A DNA stretch of 50,494 bases. It comes from a virus. Under the pieces are notes generated by a model, which was given only the letters and a program-made list of their open reading frames with translations, did no database searches and was not told the origin of the DNA. Positions 1 through 7,461 of the stretch are shown here, in pieces. Numbering within the stretch: the stretch's first letter is position 1; every line of letters starts with the position of its first letter. The position numbers and the translations under genes are program-made. The stretch is taken from positions 1 through 50,494 of IMG/VR virus record IMGVR_UViG_3300025853_000135. One strand, written 5' to 3'.

Positions 1-158
1 TCGTTATCTTTAAGTTCATCAAATCTATCTTTACTCAAATCGATTTCTTCAGCAACCCATGTTTGGGATTCAGCGTTTTTATATCTTTCCCAAAGGTCAT
101 TATGTGTTATTGGAAATATTGAATATCGTTTACCTACGTCTTTATTTTTTAAATACAT
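1..158 (-). CDS. nrdB: Ribonucleotide reductase small subunit, N-terminal part (cut by window edge)
   Basis: The first 52 codons of a minus-strand gene are present; the rest lies beyond base 1. The protein would begin MYLKNKDVGKRYSIFPI and continue through THNDLWERYKNAES and WVAEEIDLSKD. This matches the start of class I ribonucleotide reductase beta subunits, which have a conserved 'FPI...D.W..YK.AE..FW..EE.DLS.D' segment. The beta subunit carries the di-iron/tyrosyl radical cofactor that lets NrdA reduce ribonucleotides to deoxyribonucleotides. The iron ligands lie further in and are not visible. The ATG sits 17 bases after the helicase stop, so the gene is probably cotranscribed with it. 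A glutaredoxin at 34637-34894 could supply reducing power. The family call rests on a short segment but the pattern is distinctive. Confidence 0.85.
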   Translation of the reverse strand, partial: MYLKNKDVGKRYSIFPITHNDLWERYKNAESQTWVAEEIDLSKDRFDELKDN

Positions 159-175
159 TCTGTTTAATTTTAATA

Positions 176-1576
176 TTATATTATTTGTTCTGAAGATTTC
201 CCTCTTTGAATTCTATCCAATACATTATTTACCACCTGTTGGTTTATACCGTTAATACCACTTTTTGCTTCAAACTCCGTAACTGAATTTTGTTGTTCAC
301 CAATATCAATTTGTATTCGACCATTATCAAATACACAATCTTGGAATACTAAACCATCCTTACCAAATCTAGATTTCAGTATTGCGATATTAGCGTGTCC
401 ACTATCTTTTTGTGATAAACTCTTGGCAATACTCATAATAAAGTGACCAATCTGACCTTTTTTAATTGAACCACCAATTTGGTCAGCTTCAACAACTTCA
501 GCCTTTATTGAACTTCTATTACCTTGTACAAACGTCCAACCAGCAATATTGAAATCGGAAAGCATCGTTTCAAATTCACGCATTACATTACCCTCACCTG
601 AGTATACGTCATCAAATTTTCTAGATGGTTGAACACAATCGATGTAATCTAAAAGTAATATATCTGGTCTAAAACCTTCAGATATTTTCTTCTCAATATA
701 TTTCCTAATAGTTTTAATGGTTGTACCGTCACTTGGGAACCTTTTAAGTTTAAGACTACCATTAGATTTTTCCTCCATCTCCTTTACCTTAGCTATTACT
801 TCCTCTCTATAGATTCCAAGAGTATTTAATTCATAGCCAGTCCAACAAGAGTAGTGTTTTCTTTTAATAACTTTTGGTTGGTCTTCAAAGAAGATTTGAA
901 GAACGTTATAACCCTCATTAAACGCACTATTAGCAATTTTAGTGGCTAATGTAGTTTTGCCAATCCCGAACGGAGCGACAACAACGCCCAATTCGGTCTT
1001 AGACAACCCACCATTCATAACCTCATCCAATTTAGCTATACCAGTTGGGATTGGGTTACGATAATCGTCAGCCAATACCTCATCTATACCGTCAAATAAC
1101 GTAGTATCATCATCTTTGGCGTAACCAACATCTAAAGCTGTTCTTACAAATTCACCAGCCGAATCAAAGTTCTCAGCTTTACCAGTATCAATAAGTTTCT
1201 GTATCTTTTTAACTGCTTTACTTAACTCTTGTTGTTTACAGAATTTAATAGCTTCTTCATGAATTAGTTTAGGTGTTTTTACCGTTATATTTCTAATTGT
1301 TTCTAATCGCTCTAAAGTGAAATTACGTAAAATACTTTCATCAATCTGTTTAAGCTTAAATTCCAGTGTTGGATAATCAGGTATTGAACCATAATTATCT
1401 TTTATATTTTTAACTGCAACCATTATGTTTCTTAGGTCGGCAGTTTGGAAATAATTAGGGTCAATTGCATCAATTACACTTTCACCAAATTTAGTGTCTA
1501 CAATTATTTGGTTTAACAACCTATTTTGGTAGTCGACACCAAGAAAACCAAAATCATTTTTTTCATTTTTACTCAT
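176..1576 (-). CDS. 41: Replicative DNA helicase, T4 gp41 / DnaB family
   Basis: 466 aa, close to T4 gp41 in length. Residues 10-125 resemble the DnaB N-terminal helical domain. The RecA-like motor follows, with a Walker A loop APFGIGKTT at about 201-209, a Walker B strand ILLLDYID at about 306-313, and a QGNR motif at 351-354 typical of DnaB-type helicases. The enzyme unwinds DNA 5' to 3' on the lagging strand and normally works with a primase, which is not in this window. The gene lies between nrdB and an unknown gene, in the same direction as RNase H, uvsX and gp32. It starts at an ATG; an element GTATTTATAAAAGCA sits 18 nt upstream. Function is secure from motifs and context. Confidence 0.93.
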   Translation of the reverse strand: MSKNEKNDFGFLGVDYQNRLLNQIIVDTKFGESVIDAIDPNYFQTADLRNIMVAVKNIKDNYGSIPDYPTLEFKLKQIDESILRNFTLERLETIRNITVKTPKLIHEEAIKFCKQQELSKAVKKIQKLIDTGKAENFDSAGEFVRTALDVGYAKDDDTTLFDGIDEVLADDYRNPIPTGIAKLDEVMNGGLSKTELGVVVAPFGIGKTTLATKIANSAFNEGYNVLQIFFEDQPKVIKRKHYSCWTGYELNTLGIYREEVIAKVKEMEEKSNGSLKLKRFPSDGTTIKTIRKYIEKKISEGFRPDILLLDYIDCVQPSRKFDDVYSGEGNVMREFETMLSDFNIAGWTFVQGNRSSIKAEVVEADQIGGSIKKGQIGHFIMSIAKSLSQKDSGHANIAILKSRFGKDGLVFQDCVFDNGRIQIDIGEQQNSVTEFEAKSGINGINQQVVNNVLDRIQRGKSSEQII

Positions 1577-1594
1577 ATTAAAACTTTAAATTGT

Positions 1595-1609
1595 TGCTTT
1601 TATAAATAC
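1595..1609 (-). promoter_or_regulatory. Weak match to the putative phage late-promoter element
   Basis: On the minus strand this reads GTATTTATAAAAGCA, 18 nt before the helicase ATG. It shares TATTTATA with the element found before structural genes but has a poorer 3' half, and it precedes a replication gene. It is the least certain member of the set. Confidence 0.25.
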
Positions 1610-1649
1610 CTAAAAGTGGTACACTAATTAACTTAATTTTCCGTTTTTT

Positions 1650-2126
1650 TTATGAGTTACTCATGTGCATTCTGATTGTTCTGATTATATCTGGTATAAT
1701 TTCTTTTATGTTGATTTCATAACGAACTTTAGGTGGGAAAAAGTTTCCACTGAAAGCACTTTCACCTATTAATCTTTCCTCATTTCTTCTAGAATCGAAG
1801 AAAGTTACTTTGAACCCTATAATGTCTTCATTTTCAAAAACATTACGTCTATCAATCATTTCTTCGGTTTGTTTATAGTGTGGATTATATGTTCTCCAAA
1901 GAAAATCAATACTGTTTTCTTTAAGGAATGAAGGTATAATACCCATACTACCAAAACGGTCATTATTCATACCAGTTAATTCATCCATCATTGGTTTAAC
2001 TTCTTTGAAGTTATCAAAGTTAATGTCTCTAACTGAAAAAAATCTTTTACAAAGAATGTTCCCGTTAATTGTTAGAGTGAATTCAAAATTCTGATGTGGT
2101 TTTCTCTCGTAATTGTGATTTGACAT
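1650..2126 (-). CDS. Unknown protein in the replication block
   Basis: 158 aa, ATG start, not recognised. It is a mixed-composition soluble protein with no signal peptide or membrane segment. It has aromatic beta-type segments (FEFTLTINGNILCKRFF near the start, IIGFKVTFFDSRRN in the second half) and a C-terminal IIPDIIRTIRMH helix. It lies 12 bases after the RNase H stop and upstream of the gp41-type helicase. In T4, gene 59 (helicase loader) and gene 33 lie near such genes, but I see no specific resemblance, so the context only suggests a replication or transcription accessory role. Confidence 0.75.
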   Translation of the reverse strand: MSNHNYERKPHQNFEFTLTINGNILCKRFFSVRDINFDNFKEVKPMMDELTGMNNDRFGSMGIIPSFLKENSIDFLWRTYNPHYKQTEEMIDRRNVFENEDIIGFKVTFFDSRRNEERLIGESAFSGNFFPPKVRYEINIKEIIPDIIRTIRMHMSNS

Positions 2127-2138
2127 TTTTTTTAATTT

Positions 2139-3185
2139 TTAATTTTTGTTATAATCTCTATCTATTAATTTTTTAAATGGTAGGAAATAATCGGACATAT
2201 AATATTCTTTAATTAAATCGTCCAGACTATCACGTTTAACCATTTTATATACATTCATAATGCTTCTATCATCACTCAAAGGTGTTTCAATGACATCATA
2301 GAAATGTTTTATCGCCTTTTCGGTCATTTTCGGTTTTTTCAAGTTAACTAATTCATCGTTTATTTCATATAGTTTTGAACCTTGAATACCATCAGTAACC
2401 GAATTTAAGATATTATCCAAAGCTTTAAGTGGCTTTTTTTTATTTAAGGTTCGGTCTTCTTGAATTTTTTGCGCATCAATTAATATTTCTTCTAATTTTA
2501 CTTCTCTTTCTGTTATCTGAGGAAAATGTTTAATAAGTGTATTTTCTTTTACACCCTTTATACCCTTTATACTATCTGAGTTATCTCCAGTAATCGTTTT
2601 AATTAATGCAATGTTGGTATAGTGATGTGAAAAATATTCATTATAGTTACTTTTCGTTAGATATACTTTCTTATCACAAAGATATATTTTTATATTGTCA
2701 TTTACAAGTTGACAAATATCTCTGTCACTAGTACAGATAGTAATATCTTCGTTATCAGCTTTGTTATTACAATAGAAAGCTATATAGTCATCAGCCTCAA
2801 CAACATCATCTTCTATTTGACGTATTGATAAATGGTATAGATATTCCTTGACCATATACTGTTGTAGCTTTTCATCCATGTCATCTGGTTTAGTACCAGT
2901 TTCATAGTTTTTGCCACGGTCAGACTTATAGTCTTTATATATTGTATATCTTAGTTTACCACTGAATTCACCATCCCAGAAGACGTATACTCTATGATAT
3001 ACGTCTTCGGATAGTAATTTCTTTAGAATAGTTATGAATTGATATAGACCACCGATATGTTGACCCTCTTTATTATAGGCATCATGACTTCCATGGTAAC
3101 CTCTTTTGAATAATGCATTACCATCAATCAAAAGTGTGTTTATTCTATCAATACGTTTACCTTTTTTGGGAGGTAATTTAGGCAT
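2139..3185 (-). CDS. rnh: 5'-3' exonuclease / flap endonuclease, T4 RNase H-like
   Basis: 348 aa, somewhat longer than T4 RNase H (305 aa). The acidic metal-binding residues of the FEN/5'-3' exonuclease family are visible in order: LLIDGNALF (D21), VFWDGE (D71), VVEADDYIA (E130, D132, D133), CTSDRDI (D154, D156) and ITGDNSDSIKGIKGV (D201, D204). The last motif runs into a helix-hairpin-helix-like DNA-binding segment. The enzyme removes RNA primers and 5' flaps from lagging-strand fragments. Its N-terminus has a basic stretch (KLPPKKGKR). It lies between uvsX and an unknown gene in the minus-strand replication block. The family assignment is firm; T4-type RNase H rather than a host PolA-type nuclease follows from context. 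Confidence 0.9.
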   Translation of the reverse strand: MPKLPPKKGKRIDRINTLLIDGNALFKRGYHGSHDAYNKEGQHIGGLYQFITILKKLLSEDVYHRVYVFWDGEFSGKLRYTIYKDYKSDRGKNYETGTKPDDMDEKLQQYMVKEYLYHLSIRQIEDDVVEADDYIAFYCNNKADNEDITICTSDRDICQLVNDNIKIYLCDKKVYLTKSNYNEYFSHHYTNIALIKTITGDNSDSIKGIKGVKENTLIKHFPQITEREVKLEEILIDAQKIQEDRTLNKKKPLKALDNILNSVTDGIQGSKLYEINDELVNLKKPKMTEKAIKHFYDVIETPLSDDRSIMNVYKMVKRDSLDDLIKEYYMSDYFLPFKKLIDRDYNKN

Positions 3186-3217
3186 TTACATTATTTAAAT
3201 GGTTAAACATTCAATTA

Positions 3218-4342
3218 CTAATTCGATACAGACTTAATTAAATCTTCGTCTGAAAAATTTTGTTCCTCTTTAACAATGTCAAAATCATCATAAGGAACAT
3301 TTAATCTATTTAAGATAAAATCACGATGTTCTTTCTTATAATCATTGATTTTATCAGGGTTCCAATAACCATGTGGTGTTGAAGCTAATTTACCTTGTTC
3401 TTCAATACCATTAACTTGGTTCTTTTCACATCTAACTTTGGTTTCAATACCAAATTGGTACGTTTCACCACCAGATGTGGCTTTTAATTTTGATGTTGAA
3501 TGTGATAATATCCCACCAAAATGCACAATCACTCTAGGTGAATAGAAAAACGCTTCACCACCCTTGTGTTTAACAACTTTATTTTCGTTATCCAACCAGA
3601 TTTTTTGAACAACAGCAAAGGTGTTTGTATAAGGTTTACCTTCTTTTTTTGAAGCTGGAATTCTATAGTTAATTAGTGATTTAAATGCCGATTCCATTGC
3701 ACCAGCATTCCATTGGTTATTGTTATTTTTAGATGTCGCTGAACGGAAACCATTGATTGAACCAACAGAATCCCAAAGAAAACATAGATTTCTAGGTAAA
3801 TCACCAGCTTCCTGTGCGTCTAATAAGTCATGCATTAATTTGGCAACATCTTCGATTACTGGTTCAAATCTTAAAGGCTTTGTACCTTCTTTACCTGAAG
3901 AATGGTCAAAATATTGATATCTTTTTAGTAAGTCTTCACCACTGATGAAAATAAAGTCACCCTCGTAGTCATATATTTCACCTGTTGATTCATCAACTAA
4001 TTCTGTAAATTGTACCCCAATGTTTTTAGCATGTTCCCAATTCCAGTTACCTTCAGTTTCAATAATAACTGGTAAGTCACCAATTTTTTGTGCCCCAGCA
4101 ACAGCTTCATAAATGGCTGTTGATTTACCAGTGTTACTATAACCTCTAAATGAGGTCAGATAACCTCTGGCCAAACCTGGCATTTTTAAAGCATCATAAT
4201 AAGCTTGTGACATCGGTATCCAAGTCAATTCTTTTTCTTTAACAGTTACATCATAACCGTTACTTTTCTTAAAAGAATCTAAATCAAATTTTTTATTTGC
4301 TGTATTTGTTTCAGTTGTTTTTTTAGGTGCTTTTTTTGCCAT
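3218..4342 (-). CDS. uvsX: UvsX-like RecA-family recombinase
   Basis: 374 aa, close to T4 UvsX (391 aa). A Walker A loop GYSNTGKST lies at about 67-75, the catalytic-glutamate region IIETEGNW at about 93-100, and a Walker B strand LCFLWDSVGS at about 186-195. The NNNNQWNAGAMESAF segment corresponds to DNA-binding loop territory. The protein forms filaments on single-stranded DNA coated by gp32 and drives strand invasion for recombination-dependent replication. The lysine-rich N-terminus (KKAPKKTT) is low complexity. The gene is separated from gp32 upstream by a strong terminator, so it may need its own promoter; I found no TAnnTTTG match in the short gap, so read-through from gp32 is possible. 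Confidence 0.92.
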   Translation of the reverse strand: MAKKAPKKTTETNTANKKFDLDSFKKSNGYDVTVKEKELTWIPMSQAYYDALKMPGLARGYLTSFRGYSNTGKSTAIYEAVAGAQKIGDLPVIIETEGNWNWEHAKNIGVQFTELVDESTGEIYDYEGDFIFISGEDLLKRYQYFDHSSGKEGTKPLRFEPVIEDVAKLMHDLLDAQEAGDLPRNLCFLWDSVGSINGFRSATSKNNNNQWNAGAMESAFKSLINYRIPASKKEGKPYTNTFAVVQKIWLDNENKVVKHKGGEAFFYSPRVIVHFGGILSHSTSKLKATSGGETYQFGIETKVRCEKNQVNGIEEQGKLASTPHGYWNPDKINDYKKEHRDFILNRLNVPYDDFDIVKEEQNFSDEDLIKSVSN

Positions 4343-4383
4343 TTTATTTTTATTTAATTTACAATGTTATTTTTTTTTGGTAA

Positions 4384-4415
4384 AAAAATAAGTGGAAATA
4401 TTTCCACTTATTTTT
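4384..4415 (-). terminator. Bidirectional Rho-independent terminator after gp32
   Basis: This is a perfect 32-bp palindrome with core GTGGAAATATTTCCAC flanked by A5 and T5 runs. It lies 17 bases beyond the gp32 stop. On the minus strand the hairpin is followed by a run of seven T. It is symmetrical, so it could stop transcription either way. It would isolate a highly expressed gp32 transcript from uvsX downstream. Confidence 0.85.
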
Positions 4416-4432
4416 AATACCTAATTTAATGA

Positions 4433-5335
4433 TTAGAATGGTAAATCATCTTCATCATCGTCAGCACCAACAGTTGCTGGTGTTGAAACAGCGGTGTCAT
4501 CAGTTGTCAAGTTTGAACTTGATGAACCCATTGTCAATTCACTTTCCAAATCATCCGTAGATGTATCGGTTTGTGAATCATTATCATCAGACAATGTGTC
4601 TTTATCAACCCAACATTCCTTAACTTTATCCCAAGCTGGAACACCACCACGAACAACGATTTCCAAATAATCATAGGATTTAACGGAATATACATCTCGC
4701 CATGTTCTAGTATCTTCTAACCATGCTTTAGCTTTTGATTCATCTTCTGACAATGGACTCTTATCTAATTGGATAATTGATTGTACCACTGGTGAACCAT
4801 TTGAATTTCTTGCGATGTTAATTTGTAGGTCACGACCTTCATTCTCATCAGCAATATCATGTTTAACAGCTTTATAGATACCGACAATCTTATCGAAAGT
4901 ACCTGTTTTTTGCCAGTTATCGGCAAATCTCCAGAATTTCACACCCTCATTCTCTTTGTCCCTATCAATTACTTTTACAACGTAGAATTTACGTACATTG
5001 AATTTTTTTGCAAGCTCTTTACTCTCTTCAGTACCTTCTGCTCTCAAGGCGTTTCTTGTCTCACAGAAAGGACAATCTTTACCTTCTTCTTTATCAAGAC
5101 ATGGGAATGTCTTCCACTGACCATCAAGTTTATACTTGTGACCGTGCATCTCAACAAATGGGGTTGCTTGACCTTCAGCAGCTGGAAGGATTCTAATTGT
5201 TTTAGTACCTTCAGTAACACCTTCAGGTAGATAAGTGCTGAAATAATTACTTAAATCGTAAGTTTTTGCTTGGAAATTTGAATTACTACCAGCTTCCTTG
5301 TACTGGTTTAAAATTGCATCTAATGGATTACTCAT
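4433..5335 (-). CDS. 32: Single-stranded DNA-binding protein, T4 gp32-like
   Basis: 300 aa, the same size class as T4 gp32 (301 aa). The zinc-binding pattern is visible: His64 or His66 in VEMHGHKYK, then C79 (FPCL), C88 and C91 (CPFC). T4 uses His64, Cys77, Cys87 and Cys90. KTIRILPA ahead of it opens the OB-fold core. From about residue 250 the protein becomes an acidic, Ser/Thr-rich low-complexity tail ending DDDEDDLPF. That end resembles the DDDIPF tip of bacterial SSB, which binds host repair proteins. It coats single-stranded DNA and organises the replisome and UvsX filaments. It has its own host-type promoter with a leader hairpin upstream and a strong terminator downstream, so it is a monocistronic, highly expressed unit. 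Confidence 0.92.
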   Translation of the reverse strand: MSNPLDAILNQYKEAGSNSNFQAKTYDLSNYFSTYLPEGVTEGTKTIRILPAAEGQATPFVEMHGHKYKLDGQWKTFPCLDKEEGKDCPFCETRNALRAEGTEESKELAKKFNVRKFYVVKVIDRDKENEGVKFWRFADNWQKTGTFDKIVGIYKAVKHDIADENEGRDLQINIARNSNGSPVVQSIIQLDKSPLSEDESKAKAWLEDTRTWRDVYSVKSYDYLEIVVRGGVPAWDKVKECWVDKDTLSDDNDSQTDTSTDDLESELTMGSSSSNLTTDDTAVSTPATVGADDDEDDLPF

Positions 5336-5377
5336 GTTTTTAAAAATTTAATGTTAAAAATTATTATTATTTATTAT

Positions 5378-5399
5378 GTTATATATGTAGTCGTATAAC
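5378..5399 (-). promoter_or_regulatory. 5'-proximal hairpin in the gp32 leader
   Basis: On the minus strand GTTATA and TATAAC flank a 10-nt loop, starting only a few bases after the predicted transcription start of the gp32 promoter. The stem is AT-rich and only 6 bp. It could stabilise the 5' end or be an operator; T4 gp32 represses its own translation through leader RNA structure. Confidence 0.4.
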
Positions 5400-5407
5400 A
5401 CACATTG

Positions 5408-5438
5408 CAAATGTACCACAAAATTGCTCTGGTGTCAA
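5408..5438 (-). promoter_or_regulatory. Bacteroidota-type promoter of gp32
   Basis: On the minus strand the -33 element TTG (5438-5436) and the -7 element TACATTTG (5415-5408) are separated by exactly 20 nt. This matches TTG-N19/21-TAnnTTTG, the consensus of the Bacteroidota primary sigma factor. The predicted start is near 5402, giving a leader of about 65 nt before the gp32 ATG. The same spacing recurs at three other sites in the window. Confidence 0.8.
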
Positions 5439-5460
5439 CAGTTATGTTAAAAAAAATGTA

Positions 5461-6189
5461 TTAATCTATGTCTTCCTCTTCAAAATCACCAAAACTATCT
5501 CTAATATCTGGTTCTGAAAAGTCATCAACATCGGCTTTGGTTAGAACATACTCTTTTGGTTTTTCTTCACCCATATCACTTTTTGATGAGCCAACAGTAG
5601 TTACTTTATCAGCATTATCTGACCAAAAATCACTCAACTTAATATTATATGGGAATGAATCCAATGAACGCATTTCAATTTTCTCAGTCGGTGTTGGATT
5701 ACGTTTTTCTATTTCAGCACTAATAGTTTTCAATTCATTATCCAATGAATCGATTTTCTTACCCATTTGAGTCATTGAATTTACTTGACTGGCCAATTTG
5801 TTGAAATTATCTATTAATTCCGCCATTTTAGTGCTATTCTCTTCAGATGAAGCTTTAAGCTCATTTGATGTATTAACTAAATCAGTAACATCAACCTCAA
5901 CTTCATCACCACCCATATCGTCCATAGGTTCTTCTTCACCAAAAGCACCTTCTTCATCACCCATATCATCCATAGGTTCTTCTTCATCACCCATGTCATC
6001 CATAGGTTCTTCCTGTGGTTTTTCGACATCATCTGCTGGTGGTAATTCAGCTTCTAAATCTTTAAGTTCATCATCAAGTTCAGATTCTTCATCTTCAGCT
6101 TCATTAACACCATAAAAAGAGTATTCTGAAATTTGCATGAATCGTTTTGACTCTTCCGTAATAAGTTTATCTATGTTAAGTTTTTTCAT
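5461..6189 (-). CDS. Unknown acidic protein with DDMGDEEEPM repeats and a coiled coil
   Basis: 242 aa, ATG start. Residues 1-30 form a helical segment (LNIDKLITEESKRFMQI). Residues 30-95 are extremely acidic and contain three copies of an EEPMDDMGDE-type repeat, visible at DNA level at 5912-6013. A predicted coiled coil follows (TSNELKASSEENSTKMAEL through ELKTISAEIEKR). The C-terminal third is acidic again and ends FGDFEEEDID. No enzymatic motif is seen. Such acidic, helical, repeat-bearing proteins in T4-like phages are often scaffold or internal virion proteins, but that is inference. The preceding 60-aa gene ends 1 base before this start, so the two are translationally linked. Confidence 0.8.
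   Translation of the reverse strand: MKKLNIDKLITEESKRFMQISEYSFYGVNEAEDEESELDDELKDLEAELPPADDVEKPQEEPMDDMGDEEEPMDDMGDEEGAFGEEEPMDDMGGDEVEVDVTDLVNTSNELKASSEENSTKMAELIDNFNKLASQVNSMTQMGKKIDSLDNELKTISAEIEKRNPTPTEKIEMRSLDSFPYNIKLSDFWSDNADKVTTVGSSKSDMGEEKPKEYVLTKADVDDFSEPDIRDSFGDFEEEDID
5912..6013. repeat. Three short tandem coding repeats (about 24-27 nt units)
   Basis: Units related to CCCATATCATCCATAGGTTC occur at 5912-5938, 5960-5986 and 5990-6013. They encode EEPMDDMGDE-like peptides of the acidic protein. The last two are spaced exactly 30 nt, so copy number could change in frame. Confidence 0.8.
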
Positions 6190-6190
6190 A

Positions 6191-6373
6191 TCAAGTAAGT
6201 AATTGTCTTCCGTCTTGTGTTATTACTTTTTTATTCATAATCTCAACCAAACTCTTGTCATTCTTGATTATACAAACATCATCTTTACATTCGATGGTTG
6301 GTTTTTCTTGATTTTCATTTTGAGCTAAAAATTCATCAAGCTCGGTAAATAGTTTTTGTTTTTTATTTTCCAT
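6191..6373 (-). CDS. Small unknown protein (60 aa)
   Basis: 60 aa, ATG start, stop 1 base before the ATG of the acidic 242-aa protein, which suggests translational coupling. The sequence is hydrophilic: a helical N-terminus (KQKLFTELDEFLAQNENQ), then CKDDVCIIKND with two cysteines five residues apart, then EIMNKKVITQDGRQLL. No family is recognised. A match to the putative late element (ATATTTACTATTATA on the coding strand) ends 22 nt upstream, so this and the next gene may form a late transcript. Confidence 0.65.
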   Translation of the reverse strand: MENKKQKLFTELDEFLAQNENQEKPTIECKDDVCIIKNDKSLVEIMNKKVITQDGRQLLT

Positions 6374-6395
6374 AACAATTAAATTTAATAGATGT

Positions 6396-6410
6396 TATAA
6401 TAGTAAATAT
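6396..6410 (-). promoter_or_regulatory. Putative late-promoter element
   Basis: Coding-strand sequence ATATTTACTATTATA, 22 nt before the ATG of the 60-aa gene. It keeps the ATATTTA core but diverges in the TAAAA half. Confidence 0.35.
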
Positions 6411-6420
6411 CTGAAAATGA

Positions 6421-6825
6421 CTAAAAAACTCGTTTTATTTCATTAATAATGAGTTCATTTTCAAATGATGTTATGAACTTATTCTGATATTCGGACCAAT
6501 CAATTTTAAATGAGCTGTGGTCAATATTACCTGTAATATCAGAATTAAGCGTCTCAATCAAACGATTGAGTCCATTTATTGTGTAAAGACAATCACCCTT
6601 TTTATGTACAATTAATGAGTTTGTAAAATCCTTACTTAGATTTAATTTCTCATTATTTGAAACTGAATATCTGAAGGTCATTATATAATGTTCTGGGTTG
6701 TCAACATTAAGGTATTTGAAAATGTGTTTTTGTTTAATATCAAATCTACCCTCCATAAAACCATAAAACCATTCAAGCTTGTCTATTTCAACAAATGTGG
6801 CTATGATTATTTGTTTATCACTCAT
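6421..6825 (-). CDS. Unknown protein (134 aa)
   Basis: 134 aa, ATG start. It overlaps the end of the upstream 202-aa gene by 8 nt, so translation is probably coupled. It is a compact alpha/beta protein: IIIATFVEIDKLEWFYGFM at the N-terminus, IMTFRYSV in the middle and a polar helical C-terminus ending EIKRVF. There is no membrane segment or catalytic motif. It belongs to a two-gene unit with the 202-aa protein, driven by a host-type promoter, so early expression is likely. Confidence 0.75.
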   Translation of the reverse strand: MSDKQIIIATFVEIDKLEWFYGFMEGRFDIKQKHIFKYLNVDNPEHYIMTFRYSVSNNEKLNLSKDFTNSLIVHKKGDCLYTINGLNRLIETLNSDITGNIDHSSFKIDWSEYQNKFITSFENELIINEIKRVF

Positions 6826-7426
6826 CGTTAATTATAGAATATAGATATGGTATATATTTGTAATCATTTTCATACATACTCATATAGTCTTTATATTCTA
6901 TAATTATCTCGTTACCATGCAGAAAGACGTCTGATAAATTTTTTATTTTGGATATTATTTTTTCTCGGTCATCACCAATGAATTCATAGAACATTATATT
7001 GATTCCCAATATGAATCCTTTAGTATAGATATATATCATATCCTTATGATGGAAGGTAATTATTTTATCGTCCTTTTTCTCTATCTTATCAAACATTTTC
7101 TGATGTTTATCTTCGGACATGAGTAATGGGTCAATAAAATAGTAATTTACATCTTTTACAATTTTACCATAACAATGTTGTGAAAACTCATAAGTGTCTA
7201 AGTCATGATAACTTCGGTGTTCATCTAAAGTGAATGTCCAATAAGTATCATCATCAATCTTTCGGTCCAAAATGCTAATCGTATCACCGAATAACTCTTT
7301 GATTTTATCATAACCAACGAATAATACTGGTGAATGTGATTCTTTATCGTATTGTGAATACGATATAACCTCGAAATTATTTTCGGGTTCAATTTTTTCG
7401 TCAGATATTATATAACCTAATGTCAT
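6818..7426 (-). CDS. Unknown protein (202 aa), probably from a leaderless mRNA
   Basis: I start this gene at the ATG at 7426 (MTLGYIISDEK). A longer reading from a TTG at 7441 would place coding sequence inside a perfect promoter -7 box, so I reject it. The protein is rich in Asp, Lys, Tyr and Ile, with segments such as VLFVGYDKIKELFGD, IITFHHKDMIYIYTKG and IIIEYKDYMSMY. No family is recognised and no membrane segment is convincing. The predicted transcription start coincides with the ATG, so the mRNA would have no leader. It forms a unit with the overlapping 134-aa gene. Confidence 0.75.
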   Translation of the reverse strand: MTLGYIISDEKIEPENNFEVISYSQYDKESHSPVLFVGYDKIKELFGDTISILDRKIDDDTYWTFTLDEHRSYHDLDTYEFSQHCYGKIVKDVNYYFIDPLLMSEDKHQKMFDKIEKKDDKIITFHHKDMIYIYTKGFILGINIMFYEFIGDDREKIISKIKNLSDVFLHGNEIIIEYKDYMSMYENDYKYIPYLYSIINDE

Positions 7427-7430
7427 CTTG

Positions 7431-7461
7431 CAAATATACAAAAAAGTTTTTTAGTTATCAA
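7431..7461 (-). promoter_or_regulatory. Bacteroidota-type promoter of the 202-aa gene
   Basis: On the minus strand TTG (7461-7459) is followed by exactly 20 nt and then TATATTTG (7438-7431). The -33 element overlaps the stop codon of the giant hub gene. The -7 box ends only 4 nt before the ATG, which implies a leaderless transcript. Confidence 0.75.

Noticed and set aside
5912-6013. Short direct repeats as a CRISPR array
   Set aside because: They are in-frame coding repeats without unique spacers of regular length.
5798-6115. Plus-strand Ser-rich reading frame opposite the acidic 242-aa protein
   Set aside because: Serine-rich antisense of an Asp/Glu-rich repeat; no start signal and low-complexity sequence.
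7427-7441. TTG-initiated extension of the 202-aa protein
   Set aside because: It would overlap the perfect -7 promoter box; the ATG at 7426 is preferred.
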